DNA of 64,000 nucleotides, taken from NCBI GenBank assembly GCA_017302255.1, contig JAFLDV010000008.1, positions 58,621 through 122,620 of the forward strand. The letters are read 5' to 3'. The position numbers were made by a program, and so were the translations under genes. Origin of the DNA: Gammaproteobacteria bacterium (GTDB lineage: Bacteria > Pseudomonadota > Gammaproteobacteria > Enterobacterales > Alteromonadaceae). Positions 44,805 to 54,837 of the stretch are shown here, in pieces (within the stretch, counting starts at the first letter, position 1; each line of letters opens with the position of its first letter). Below the pieces are notes generated by a model. That model was not told the origin of the DNA. It saw nothing but the letters and a program-made list of their open reading frames with translations, and ran no database searches.

Positions 44805-45284
44805 ATGAAAACAACTGGATTTACTCACATAGAGATACTCGTCGCACTGTTTATTTTCCTGCTTGCTGCCTTATGGGTGTTGCAGGGACACTGGCGTGCA
44901 AGGCAGCAAGTAGTGGTTGCTCAGCAAGAGCTGACAGCTATAGCGCTATTGTCCGATATTGCCGCCACACTGCAACAACTACCCTCGTTACCTGATGAAT
45001 TACAACGACCGCTTACAGGCCCGCTGCCCGCGATGGAGAACTGTCAACAGCAGGCTTGTTCAGCAACGCAGCAGGCATTGCAAGTTCTGCGACCTATTTT
45101 GGCCCGGGTATTTGATCAGCGTGGTTTTGCCCAAGCTCAACTTTGCATTGCAGGTGACTATCCCAATACCGAGCTGAACTTCAGTTGGGCAAGCCAATGG
45201 CGTGTGCAACGTGATATTGGTCACGGACTGTGTCATCGGCACGGGGCTTTTCATCAAGTGCAAATTAAGCTGAGGGGACACTGA
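44805..45284 (+). CDS. PilV-like minor pilin, second cluster
   Basis: This 159-residue protein is the first gene of the second pilin-like cluster. The prepilin signal is short: MKTTGFTHIEILVALFIFLLAALWVLQGHW, with Glu5 kept. The body (QQACSATQQALQVLRPILARVFDQRGFAQAQLCIAGD) has four cysteines and a PilV-like length, but little likeness to the first PilV. AAGGGAG lies six bases before the ATG. A perfect 12-base palindrome (ATAAATATTTAT, 44718-44729) lies in the promoter region; no AlgR-type box is seen there. The stop overlaps the next start. Confidence 0.8.
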   Translation: MKTTGFTHIEILVALFIFLLAALWVLQGHWRARQQVVVAQQELTAIALLSDIAATLQQLPSLPDELQRPLTGPLPAMENCQQQACSATQQALQVLRPILARVFDQRGFAQAQLCIAGDYPNTELNFSWASQWRVQRDIGHGLCHRHGAFHQVQIKLRGH

Positions 45285-46216
45285 TGAATCGATGCAATGG
45301 TTGGACTCTCAGCACCTTACTTATCGCCTTGGCGCTTGCCAGTTTATTGCTGGTGCTCTTTGCGAAAACCCTAATATTTACCTTAGAAGCATCTCGGCAG
45401 ACAGTCCAATTAGCACAGTTACATCAATCAGGTCAGTTTGTACTGGGCTTGATGCAGCGAGAACTGCGCAATGGCAACTTTATGGCTGGGATAACAAATC
45501 CACAGTCATTGAGTTCGACATTCGCTGTGGAGAATGATTGCCAAAGTACCGATGATTCTGGAAGTTTTCCAGCAGATAATCAGCGTTTTATGCTCACCCG
45601 CACAGGTACTGTCGGTGATGCCAGCACCCCAGATTGTTTAAATAATGCCATCAATCAAAGCGACTTTTTGCAACTAAAGCGTTTAGCTGGCGATCGAACA
45701 ACAAAATCCGAGCTGCGGCACAATCGGGTTTACCTTGCGCAATCTGTTGCGGGCGCAAAATTCGTTACGGCAGCATCTAGTGAACTTAATAGTGATGATC
45801 AATATTGGCCCTATCTGCATCAAATTTTTTATATAGCTCGACAATACCACCAAGGTCGGTCGGTGCCGGTATTAATGCGCAAAAGATTGGTCCGCCAGCA
45901 AAACGGTCAGTTGGCGATGGATACAGATTCACTGTTAGATGGGGTTGAAGCCATGGCATTTGAGGCAGGGTTCGATCAAGACCATGATGGCGTTACCGAC
46001 CAATTCACCTCACAACTTATAGACCCTAATTTGAACGGCAACGACAGTGCCGCCAAAATTACCCAAATTCGGTTTCACATTTTATTACGCAGTGTGGAAC
46101 CCGATCCGACTTATACCAACCATCAGCATTATCAGTTGGGACCAAGGCGGTTTAGTGCGCCGGGAGATCATTTCCGACGTTTGCAGTTGAGCAGTTCAGT
46201 CACTTTTATTAATTAG
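45284..46216 (+). CDS. PilW-like minor pilin, second cluster
   Basis: The 310-residue protein has the PilW features LHQSGQFVLGLMQRELRNGNF and a C-terminal QIRFHILLRSVEPDP. The signal reads CNGWTLSTLLIALALASLLLVLF: after the expected glycine, position 5 is threonine, not glutamate, and the leader is only six residues. It contains DQDHDGVTDQ and DPNLNGNDSAAK, two short acidic stretches that resemble calcium-binding loops. The start overlaps the stop of the PilV-like gene (TGATG). Whether PilD can process it and whether it enters a pilus is open. Confidence 0.78.
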   Translation: MNRCNGWTLSTLLIALALASLLLVLFAKTLIFTLEASRQTVQLAQLHQSGQFVLGLMQRELRNGNFMAGITNPQSLSSTFAVENDCQSTDDSGSFPADNQRFMLTRTGTVGDASTPDCLNNAINQSDFLQLKRLAGDRTTKSELRHNRVYLAQSVAGAKFVTAASSELNSDDQYWPYLHQIFYIARQYHQGRSVPVLMRKRLVRQQNGQLAMDTDSLLDGVEAMAFEAGFDQDHDGVTDQFTSQLIDPNLNGNDSAAKITQIRFHILLRSVEPDPTYTNHQHYQLGPRRFSAPGDHFRRLQLSSSVTFIN

Positions 46217-46234
46217 CTTCAAAAGGAAAAAATC

Positions 46235-46585
46235 ATGAAATCACATGGATTTGTGCTCGTGCTATGCCTCTGTCTTGTTGCATTAATGAGTTGTATGTTG
46301 TGGTCAACATTAACAGTCAGTCAGTTAAGTCAAATGATTGCAGCTGCCGGCAGCTCGCAATTACAACAACGTTTTTTTGCCGAGCAGCAGCATCAAGCCG
46401 AGCAGCAGGCTGGACGCACCTTGCCAGCCGAGCGTCGCCTTGCCGATTGCCCAGCGCAGTATGCACTGTGGCTAAATGCGCCCTCGGTCTGCGAATTGGT
46501 CTGGTTGCAAACTGCGACAACTAGCGATCAACCTGGGCAAGGGAGCCTGTTAGTTCGTATGCAACTGACAGGAGCAGAACAATGA
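46235..46585 (+). CDS. PilX-like minor pilin, second cluster
   Basis: This short protein of 116 residues starts MKSHGFVLVLCLCLVALMSCMLWSTLTVSQLSQM, resembling the PilX signal (glycine, small hydrophobic residues, no Glu5). A glutamine-rich helix (RFFAEQQHQAEQQAG) and a small domain with two cysteines follow. The assignment rests mainly on its place between the PilW-like and PilY1-like genes; alone it would be called unknown. AAAAGGA lies eight bases before the ATG, and the stop overlaps the next gene's ATG (ATGA). Confidence 0.65.
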   Translation: MKSHGFVLVLCLCLVALMSCMLWSTLTVSQLSQMIAAAGSSQLQQRFFAEQQHQAEQQAGRTLPAERRLADCPAQYALWLNAPSVCELVWLQTATTSDQPGQGSLLVRMQLTGAEQ

Positions 46586-47991
46586 ACATGCTTATTCATT
46601 GCTGTTATCTATGTGTCGTCTGCAGTTTGTGCCTTGCTTCGGCTAATGTAGCTGCAGCGACTATTTGGCTGGAGCGGCAGGTAGGTCAACCCTGGCAACA
46701 AGCATCCGCTGAAGATACACCACTTGCAATGCAGAATTGGCTGCTAGACCAACAAGCCGAGCAATGGCCAGCAAGATTGCATGCGCTGTTGCAACAGAGT
46801 TATTGCACTGAACAATTAGATGAAATTGGCACGTTCGCAACAAAAAGCCATTTTTTGCTGGGTGAGGGACAAATTTTGTTGACCCAGCAAATGCAAAGGC
46901 AGTTAGCTGAACCCGCGCCGATGCAAGCGCAACCATGGCTGCGCTTAACTACCGAACAGGCGAAGTCTTCGTTACCGGTCTATCTGCTAGCTGACCGTGC
47001 GAGAGGCACTGTGTCATCAGTGTTGGCGGCGCCAGATCAAGCGCCACAGACACTATGGAAATTTGATTTCGTACCACCGCAGGTGGTAACAAGCCCAGTA
47101 AACTCTTTGATTATGGCCACAGTAGATACCCCGCGGCGACAATCAGTGTTGGTACTACCTGCGCGGAATCAATTTGGCGTGCAATTGCTAGATCCTAGTA
47201 ATGGTAGGGTGATCCCCTTTGCCAATGCGAGTGCCAGTGAGCCGCTGTATAGCACCTCTACGCCGGCAGTTCTTGATACTGATTTAAATGGCGCCTTAGA
47301 TCGGATCTATCAGATAACCGATGACGGCCTGCTATATCGATTGCAAGTCTCACAAAATTTGCAGGTTCGTATGAGCTTAGTCGCTGATTTGCGTCAAGCG
47401 GGCTGGCAATATACATCGACACTTGTCGCGTCCAGAGCGCGTTGGCCGCTGAGCACTGGCTGGCAAGAAGGCGATGTACTGATGATTCAAGCGAACGCAG
47501 ACCATCGTCAGCAACTTTTAGTGCTAAAGATCCCAGAGAGCAACGACCATGTGGCGCAATACCAAGAACTGAGTGTACAAAGCTTGGATGCAGGACCTGC
47601 GCAATCCGCAATCGGATGGCGACTAGAATTGGCTGGCCATATCGCGGCAATGCCGTCAGTGATGGCTGGAGTGCTTTATTTACCCTTAGCTGATTCCTTA
47701 CAGCGGTGTGCCGGGCCACTTAAAATGGACAAGCTGCTGGCTGTGCATTTGTATTATGGCAATGCGGTATATCCTGACGCCCTAGTGAGATTTAACTCGC
47801 CGATGCCGGTCAGATTGGCTATTTCCGCGCAAAGCAACGCATTAACGCTGATGACTGAATCACAAGCCATTTTCCCACGAATGCTGGGTGTTCGCGGCGA
47901 TTGCGCGGGATGCAGCGAGGTGTTATTACCTTCACAATTTCCAAAATGGCAACGGATAGCCAGCTATCAACCTGAGCAGGGAGCTTACTAA
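46582..47991 (+). CDS. Short PilY1-like propeller protein, second cluster
   Basis: The 469-residue secreted protein has a signal peptide (CCYLCVVCSLCLASANVAAA). An N-terminal part of about 120 residues follows, with no von Willebrand A motif. The remainder is propeller-like. The loop LDTDLNGALDRIYQITDDG (about residues 232-250) matches the PilY1 calcium loop and following strand in the first cluster (LDINSDGLTDWVYGGD). Later cysteines occur in RCAGPLK and GDCAGCSEV. It has about 40 percent of the length of PilY1. The ATG at 46582 has AGGAG seven bases upstream. Its place after V, W, X and before E supports a PilY1-related role. Confidence 0.72.
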   Translation: MNMLIHCCYLCVVCSLCLASANVAAATIWLERQVGQPWQQASAEDTPLAMQNWLLDQQAEQWPARLHALLQQSYCTEQLDEIGTFATKSHFLLGEGQILLTQQMQRQLAEPAPMQAQPWLRLTTEQAKSSLPVYLLADRARGTVSSVLAAPDQAPQTLWKFDFVPPQVVTSPVNSLIMATVDTPRRQSVLVLPARNQFGVQLLDPSNGRVIPFANASASEPLYSTSTPAVLDTDLNGALDRIYQITDDGLLYRLQVSQNLQVRMSLVADLRQAGWQYTSTLVASRARWPLSTGWQEGDVLMIQANADHRQQLLVLKIPESNDHVAQYQELSVQSLDAGPAQSAIGWRLELAGHIAAMPSVMAGVLYLPLADSLQRCAGPLKMDKLLAVHLYYGNAVYPDALVRFNSPMPVRLAISAQSNALTLMTESQAIFPRMLGVRGDCAGCSEVLLPSQFPKWQRIASYQPEQGAY

Positions 47992-47993
47992 AG

Positions 47994-48395
47994 ATGCGAA
48001 AAGTATATGGGTTTTTGCTGATAGACATCATGGTGGTGTTAGCAATTATTGGCATTTTGGCGGCATTAATTGTCCCTAGTTATCAGCGGTATGTGTTGGA
48101 AAGTTACCGCCTTGAGGCAAGTACTGAGTTGCTGCGTTTGTCCGGTTTGCAAAGTAATATGCTGGCAGAACATGGTCGTTTTAGTAATGATTTTAGAGAG
48201 TTAGGTCTTGCTGATGCCGACGGACTTACTGGCTCTGGCCGTTACAAATTGCAAGTTCATTTAACTCAGGATGGCTATCAATTGCTGGCGGATGCAATCG
48301 GTCCTCAGCAGCATGATGTCGAGTGTCGCCGTTTTATGCTTGACCATACCGGTTTAAAAGAAAGTCAGCCAACTCAGCGGTGCTGGGCACAGTAA
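47994..48395 (+). CDS. PilE-like minor pilin, second cluster
   Basis: This 133-residue protein has the pilin N-terminus VYGFLLIDIMVVLAIIGILAALIVPSYQRYV. Position 5 is aspartate instead of glutamate, but the rest is the classic N-terminal helix. The body is PilE-like, with cysteines in VECRRF and QRCWAQ. It begins two bases after the PilY1-like stop. The 149-base gap downstream holds a long-range inverted repeat (GCGTTTGTTCGGCG at 48420 with CGCCGGCAAACGC at 48489) but no T-run. Confidence 0.82.
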   Translation: MRKVYGFLLIDIMVVLAIIGILAALIVPSYQRYVLESYRLEASTELLRLSGLQSNMLAEHGRFSNDFRELGLADADGLTGSGRYKLQVHLTQDGYQLLADAIGPQQHDVECRRFMLDHTGLKESQPTQRCWAQ

Positions 48396-48544
48396 ATCTG
48401 CTTTAACTTGAGGTTATGGGCGTTTGTTCGGCGTTGCAGTCCTTAGCGGTTTTACCAGTGCAATTGGTTGCATTGATTGCTATAACAGCGCCGGCAAACG
48501 CAGTTAACGAGGCTAAGAGCATGAATCACTAAGAACCAGAGTGG

Positions 48545-49051
48545 CTAAGAGCATGGCGTAGGTTCTAGGCTACTTTGGCTTCGACCTGCCTGACTAAAAC
48601 TTAGGGTTAAATGCCAAGGGTATCCGTCGACACAATAGGCAAAAGTTCCATTTTGTAAGCCATTTAAACTGCCATCAGCGCGAAACTGTAGCACAGGCCT
48701 ATTGTATCGCAGTTGATGATTGTTTACCGGTGGCGGTAGTACTTTCCAGACTTTACTGAAGTCGGTGGTTTCTCCGCTGAAGATCGCTATCTGCAGATGA
48801 CTCCAATCATACTGACATTGATTTCCTTGCTTCGGGCATACACTCACTATTTGGTTTTCACTTACCGCTTTAACCCTTGCAAGATTTAACGCCTGCCTTA
48901 ATTGTTGCATGTAACTTTCTGCTTGTTGTCGAACCCACAGTTCATGCACTGTCGGTACAGTGAACGCGGCGATACAGCAGAGTAGAAATAATACAATGAG
49001 GCACTCGGTCAGAGTAAAACCATGATGATGGCTTGGGGTTAGTTGTTTCAT
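48545..49051 (-). CDS. GspH/FimT-family pseudopilin, second cluster
   Basis: The 168-residue protein has the prepilin signal HHGFTLTECLIVLFLLCCIAAFTVPTVHELW (Glu5 present). A FimT/GspH domain follows, with cysteine pairs VCPKQGNQC and YCVDG...TPC. It has the same class and similar size as the first-cluster FimU, and with the five genes to its left completes the same set of six protein types. It is on the opposite strand and converges with the PilE-like gene, so it is separately transcribed. Its promoter must lie in the 198-base gap shared with nadE. Confidence 0.85.
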   Translation of the reverse strand: MKQLTPSHHHGFTLTECLIVLFLLCCIAAFTVPTVHELWVRQQAESYMQQLRQALNLARVKAVSENQIVSVCPKQGNQCQYDWSHLQIAIFSGETTDFSKVWKVLPPPVNNHQLRYNRPVLQFRADGSLNGLQNGTFAYCVDGYPWHLTLSFSQAGRSQSSLEPTPCS

Positions 49052-49249
49052 CAGCAGAGCATCCTTGTTCTGTGCGAAATATGCAGAAATTGTCGTAACT
49101 TATGGTCGCAATTAACTTACCTAAGGCTGTATCCGTACAACCTCATAAACCATAGCTGTAAACTTTAACGTCGGCAAGCCAGCGTGGATTTGAGAAAACA
49201 TCTGAAAATCGCTAACATAGCGCCCAGTTTGAGCACTCAGCGGTGAAGC

Positions 49250-51216
<1,967 letters not shown>

Positions 51217-51227
51217 GTTTAATCAAG

Positions 51228-52508
51228 GTGCCTTTGCAAAGCGCAGCTAACCCTTCTGAAAACAGCACTGCTGAGTTAGTGCTGTGTCGTTATTGCGATT
51301 TATTGCAAGAATTACCGCCGCTTGCTGATGGCCAAGAGGCGGACTGCCAGCGCTGTGGTCATGAACTGGACGCTCGGCAAAAAGAGTCAGCACTGCGCCC
51401 AATTCTCTATGCGTTAAGCGCATTGTTTATGCTGCTGCTCACTAACCTCTTTCCTTTTATTGGCATGGACGCTGCCGGTAATTCGCGTGAAATGGATTTT
51501 CTCGATACATCCGCAGTGTTGCTGGATGAAGATTACCCTTGGCTAGCTCTGTTGGTTTGGTTGTTTATTCAAGCCATCCCAGCCTTTTGTATGACCGCGA
51601 TTATCTACTTGAAGTTAGGTATGTTTTATCGATTACCAGCTTTGGTGCAAGTGGCGCGGATGTTATACACACTGAAGCCATGGAGTATGGTCGATATCTT
51701 TTTGATTGGCCTCATCGTTAGTTTCGTGAAGTTACTGACCCATTTTGAAATCTCGTTAGGGATGAGTTTCTGGGCGTTTTGCTTATTTTGCGTGCTGCAT
51801 TTACGGACTTTCCAAGTAATTGACCGCCACGAACTCTGGTCGCGGATCGCGCCAGCGCCGCAGCCAATTGCCGGAAAAATAGCCGGACAAACCGGTTTAA
51901 GCCAAGGCTTGAAAGTCTGCAGTTGTTGTACTGCTTTAGTACCAATTGAGCAAAAGCATTGCAGTCGTTGCAAAACTCGAGTGCATCAACGTATTCCAAA
52001 CAGTATTCAGAAAACCGTGGCGTTGTTAATTACCGCATCGATTTTATATATTCCTGCCAATACCTTGGTGATGATGGAAACAGTGTCATTAGGTGAAAGC
52101 ATCTATTCCACTATTGTTAGTGGCATCGTTTTGATGTGGCTTGAAGGTTCATACCCGGTGGCTATTGTGGTGTTACTGGCCAGTGTCGTGATCCCAATTG
52201 CGAAAATAGTCGTGATGTTTTGGCTGACTTATTTAACCACTTTACCGCTCAGTGAGCGCAGTAAACATGGCACCTGGGTCTATCCAGTCGTGGATTGGAT
52301 TGGCCGTTGGTCTATGGTTGATGTGTTGGTTGTGGCGATTTTAGCGGCTCTAGTCCGCTTTGATGCGATGGTCGGGGTGTACCCGGGCGCCGCAACTTTT
52401 GTGTTTGCTGCGGTAGTGATTATCACTATGTTCGCAGCAATGAGTTTCGATCCGAGATTATTGTGGGACCCAAGCCCTGAAGAGCAATTGGAGCAGCAAC
52501 GTGAGTAA
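51228..52508 (+). CDS. pqiA: PqiA/LetA-family inner membrane protein
   Basis: PqiA works with the MCE protein PqiB and lipoprotein PqiC in lipid transport between the inner and outer membranes. The 426-residue protein has two PqiA domains of about four helices each. Each is preceded by a zinc-ribbon-like cysteine set: CRYCDLL with CQRCGHE, and CSCCTAL with CSRCKTR. Helices include ALFMLLLTNLFPFIG and ILYIPANTLVMM. The start is GTG 51228, without a strong ribosome site. The last 8 bases overlap pqiB. The two-domain layout is shared with LetA (YebS); the three-domain partner points to Pqi. Confidence 0.9.
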   Translation: MPLQSAANPSENSTAELVLCRYCDLLQELPPLADGQEADCQRCGHELDARQKESALRPILYALSALFMLLLTNLFPFIGMDAAGNSREMDFLDTSAVLLDEDYPWLALLVWLFIQAIPAFCMTAIIYLKLGMFYRLPALVQVARMLYTLKPWSMVDIFLIGLIVSFVKLLTHFEISLGMSFWAFCLFCVLHLRTFQVIDRHELWSRIAPAPQPIAGKIAGQTGLSQGLKVCSCCTALVPIEQKHCSRCKTRVHQRIPNSIQKTVALLITASILYIPANTLVMMETVSLGESIYSTIVSGIVLMWLEGSYPVAIVVLLASVVIPIAKIVVMFWLTYLTTLPLSERSKHGTWVYPVVDWIGRWSMVDVLVVAILAALVRFDAMVGVYPGAATFVFAAVVIITMFAAMSFDPRLLWDPSPEEQLEQQRE

Positions 52509-54216
52509 AACCGGCAGAGTTCAAGCCAAAGTTCGTCAGATTAGTCAATGGTCACCCATCTGGATTGTGCCCGTAGTCGCAGTATTAATTGGCGGCTGGA
52601 TGTTGTTTCATACCTATAAAAATCAAGGTCCAAATTTGACCCTGCTTGGTAGCAATGCGGAAGGGATCGTTGCGGGCAAAACCCAGATCAAAAGCCGTAG
52701 TGTCGATGTTGGTAAAGTGCTTTCGGTTGAGTTATCCCAAGATTTAAAGCAAGTGGTGATTAAAGCTCGGATGAACCCTGGTACTGAAAATTTGCTTAAT
52801 GATGAGTCGCAGCTGTGGGTGGTTAAACCAACAATCGGGCGCGGTGGTGTCAGTGGCTTAAACACTTTGTTGTCAGGCGCTTATATTGAACTGCAACCAG
52901 GCAAAGGCGAAAGTAACAAATACTTCTTTGAACTGCGCGAAACGCCGCCAATTGCGCCGCCGGATGCACCTGGCGTTCGTGTGTACCTGACCAGTAGCGA
53001 TGCGGCAGCACTTGCGGTCGGAGATCCGGTGCTATATCGCGGTTACGATGTCGGCACAGTTGAACTCAGTGAATTTGACACAACCCTACGCTCAATGCGT
53101 TATCAGCTGTTTATCCGTGCACCTTATGATGCGTTAGTGACTGAAAATGTCCGGTTTTGGAAAGCTAGCGGCATGGCTCTTGATATGTCGGCTGAGGGTG
53201 TGCGGATTGAAATGGCATCAATGGCCACTTTGTTAAGTGGTGGTGTTACCTTTGACGTACTCGACGGTTGGCCAATGGGCGCAAGGGCTGAGAATAATAC
53301 TAAATTTCAATTATTTGAGAATAAGAAGAGCATCCAAGACGGTTTATACAATGAGTATTTGGAATACCTACTGTTTTTCGAGGAGTCGGTGCGTGGCTTA
53401 ACGGTTGGAGCCCCGGTTGAGTATCACGGCGTGCGCATAGGTACTGTGGCTGCTGTGCCATTTTTCTTGAAAACCAAAAACCCATTGCAGTTGGCATTTA
53501 ACCGCGGAATTCCAGTACTTGTTCGCATTGAATCTGGCCGATTGTACGGAAGTTTAACGCTTCCACAGCTGCAACAAGAGATTGATCTGGCAGTGAGCCA
53601 AGGCCTAACAGCGTCATTAAAAACCGGTAATTTATTAACTGGTGGTTTGTATATCGAATTAGATCAAACTAAAGCAACAACTTCAGCTCCGGAGCCTGTG
53701 GCGCAGCCGAAAGAAGTCAATGACAGTACCGTCGCGGTAGCGACTGCCATGATAGCTGACGAGATCCCTGAATTTGGTGGTTATAAAATTCTACCAACGA
53801 CCCGAAGTGGACTTGGTCATATTGAGCAAAAAGTTCTGCAAGCGCTTGATAAGATTAATAATTTGCAGGTTGAGCAAGTGCTTGCGGACAGTTCTGCAAC
53901 TCTCAATGAAACTCAAAAACTGATGGTTCAAAGCCAGCAATTATTAAAAAATATAGACGCGATAGTGCAGCAAGATGCGACTAAAGCTTTGCCGGCAGAA
54001 GTACAGCAAAGCTTGGCGCAGTTGCGTGCAACTTTGGCTGGGGTAAGTCCCGGCTCACCAGCTTATGAACGAATTAATAGTAATCTGCAAGCGATGGATA
54101 AAGTGTTACGGGACTTACAGCCGGTGGTCAACACCCTGAATCAACAAAGTAACGCCTTAATTTTAGGGGCCGATCCGAAGGCCGATCCAGAGCCAGCGCA
54201 AGGAACTGAACAATGA
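52501..54216 (+). CDS. pqiB: PqiB-type MCE protein of inter-membrane lipid transport
   Basis: PqiB forms a hexameric tube across the periplasm. The 571-residue protein has an N-terminal membrane helix (WIVPVVAVLIGGWMLF, about residues 20-36). Three MCE domains follow, recognisable at SRSVDVGKVLSVEL, LYRGYDVGTVELSEF and EYHGVRIGTVAAVPF. The C-terminal part, from about residue 410, is a predicted coiled coil (VEQVLADSSATLNETQKLMVQ). Three MCE domains are as in PqiB, whereas LetB has seven. The start is GTG 52501 within the pqiA end; the stop overlaps the pqiC start. Confidence 0.93.
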   Translation: MSKTGRVQAKVRQISQWSPIWIVPVVAVLIGGWMLFHTYKNQGPNLTLLGSNAEGIVAGKTQIKSRSVDVGKVLSVELSQDLKQVVIKARMNPGTENLLNDESQLWVVKPTIGRGGVSGLNTLLSGAYIELQPGKGESNKYFFELRETPPIAPPDAPGVRVYLTSSDAAALAVGDPVLYRGYDVGTVELSEFDTTLRSMRYQLFIRAPYDALVTENVRFWKASGMALDMSAEGVRIEMASMATLLSGGVTFDVLDGWPMGARAENNTKFQLFENKKSIQDGLYNEYLEYLLFFEESVRGLTVGAPVEYHGVRIGTVAAVPFFLKTKNPLQLAFNRGIPVLVRIESGRLYGSLTLPQLQQEIDLAVSQGLTASLKTGNLLTGGLYIELDQTKATTSAPEPVAQPKEVNDSTVAVATAMIADEIPEFGGYKILPTTRSGLGHIEQKVLQALDKINNLQVEQVLADSSATLNETQKLMVQSQQLLKNIDAIVQQDATKALPAEVQQSLAQLRATLAGVSPGSPAYERINSNLQAMDKVLRDLQPVVNTLNQQSNALILGADPKADPEPAQGTEQ

Positions 54217-54815
54217 AAAACGCCTCTATAGTTAAACAATTAATGTTTAATGCATTGATGATGCTGGGTTTAAGCGCTTGTAGCTCCGTGGTGGAATTGA
54301 AATATTACCAATTGCCGGTACCAGCATCTAGCAGCGAAAACACCGCTAGTAAAGATGCGGCAGTGTTGATAGTGGAACCGGTGATGGTGGCAAATTATCT
54401 CAATACCAATGCGTTAATTTTGCAAACATCCCAAGTTGAACTGCATCGCACGCAACAGCATCAATGGTTGGAAGCGCTGGACCAGCAATTGAACCGGATC
54501 CTGGTCAATGAACTGCAGGCGAAACTTCCCGAAACATCAGTTACTACAGCGGAATTTGCAGTCAAATCGGCAACACCGTCAACCCAACGTTTATTGGTGC
54601 AAATTGCTGAGTTCCACGGTACTGAGCAAGGCATGGTGATTTTGAGTGGACGTTATTCTTGGTTAGTTGATGGGGGAGTGCAGTTACGGCAATTTCGGAT
54701 TGAACTGCCACAACCTGAAGCAGGTTACCCAGCGATGGTTCAAACTATGGGGCAGGCAGTCAGTACTCTCAGTGGGCAAATTGCGGAGCAGTTAAAAAGC
54801 CAACCGCAAAAATAG
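54213..54815 (+). CDS. pqiC: PqiC-type outer membrane lipoprotein
   Basis: The 200-residue lipoprotein has the lipobox LGLSAC with the cysteine at about residue 23, and serine rather than aspartate next to it, which allows transport to the outer membrane. The body belongs to the ABC-type transport auxiliary lipoprotein family (YYQLPVP, LNRILVNELQAKLP, YSWLVDGG). In the Pqi system it docks the PqiB tube at the outer membrane. The start overlaps the pqiB stop by four bases. It ends 22 bases before the convergent anmK gene. Confidence 0.9.
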   Translation: MKNASIVKQLMFNALMMLGLSACSSVVELKYYQLPVPASSSENTASKDAAVLIVEPVMVANYLNTNALILQTSQVELHRTQQHQWLEALDQQLNRILVNELQAKLPETSVTTAEFAVKSATPSTQRLLVQIAEFHGTEQGMVILSGRYSWLVDGGVQLRQFRIELPQPEAGYPAMVQTMGQAVSTLSGQIAEQLKSQPQK

Positions 54816-54837
54816 TCGCGACTTTTGCTAATGTCGA

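Noticed and set aside
45060..47719. Several long opposite-strand frames inside the second pilin cluster
   Set aside because: They have no ribosome sites or overlaps that form an operon, while the plus-strand frames have both, together with signal sequences.
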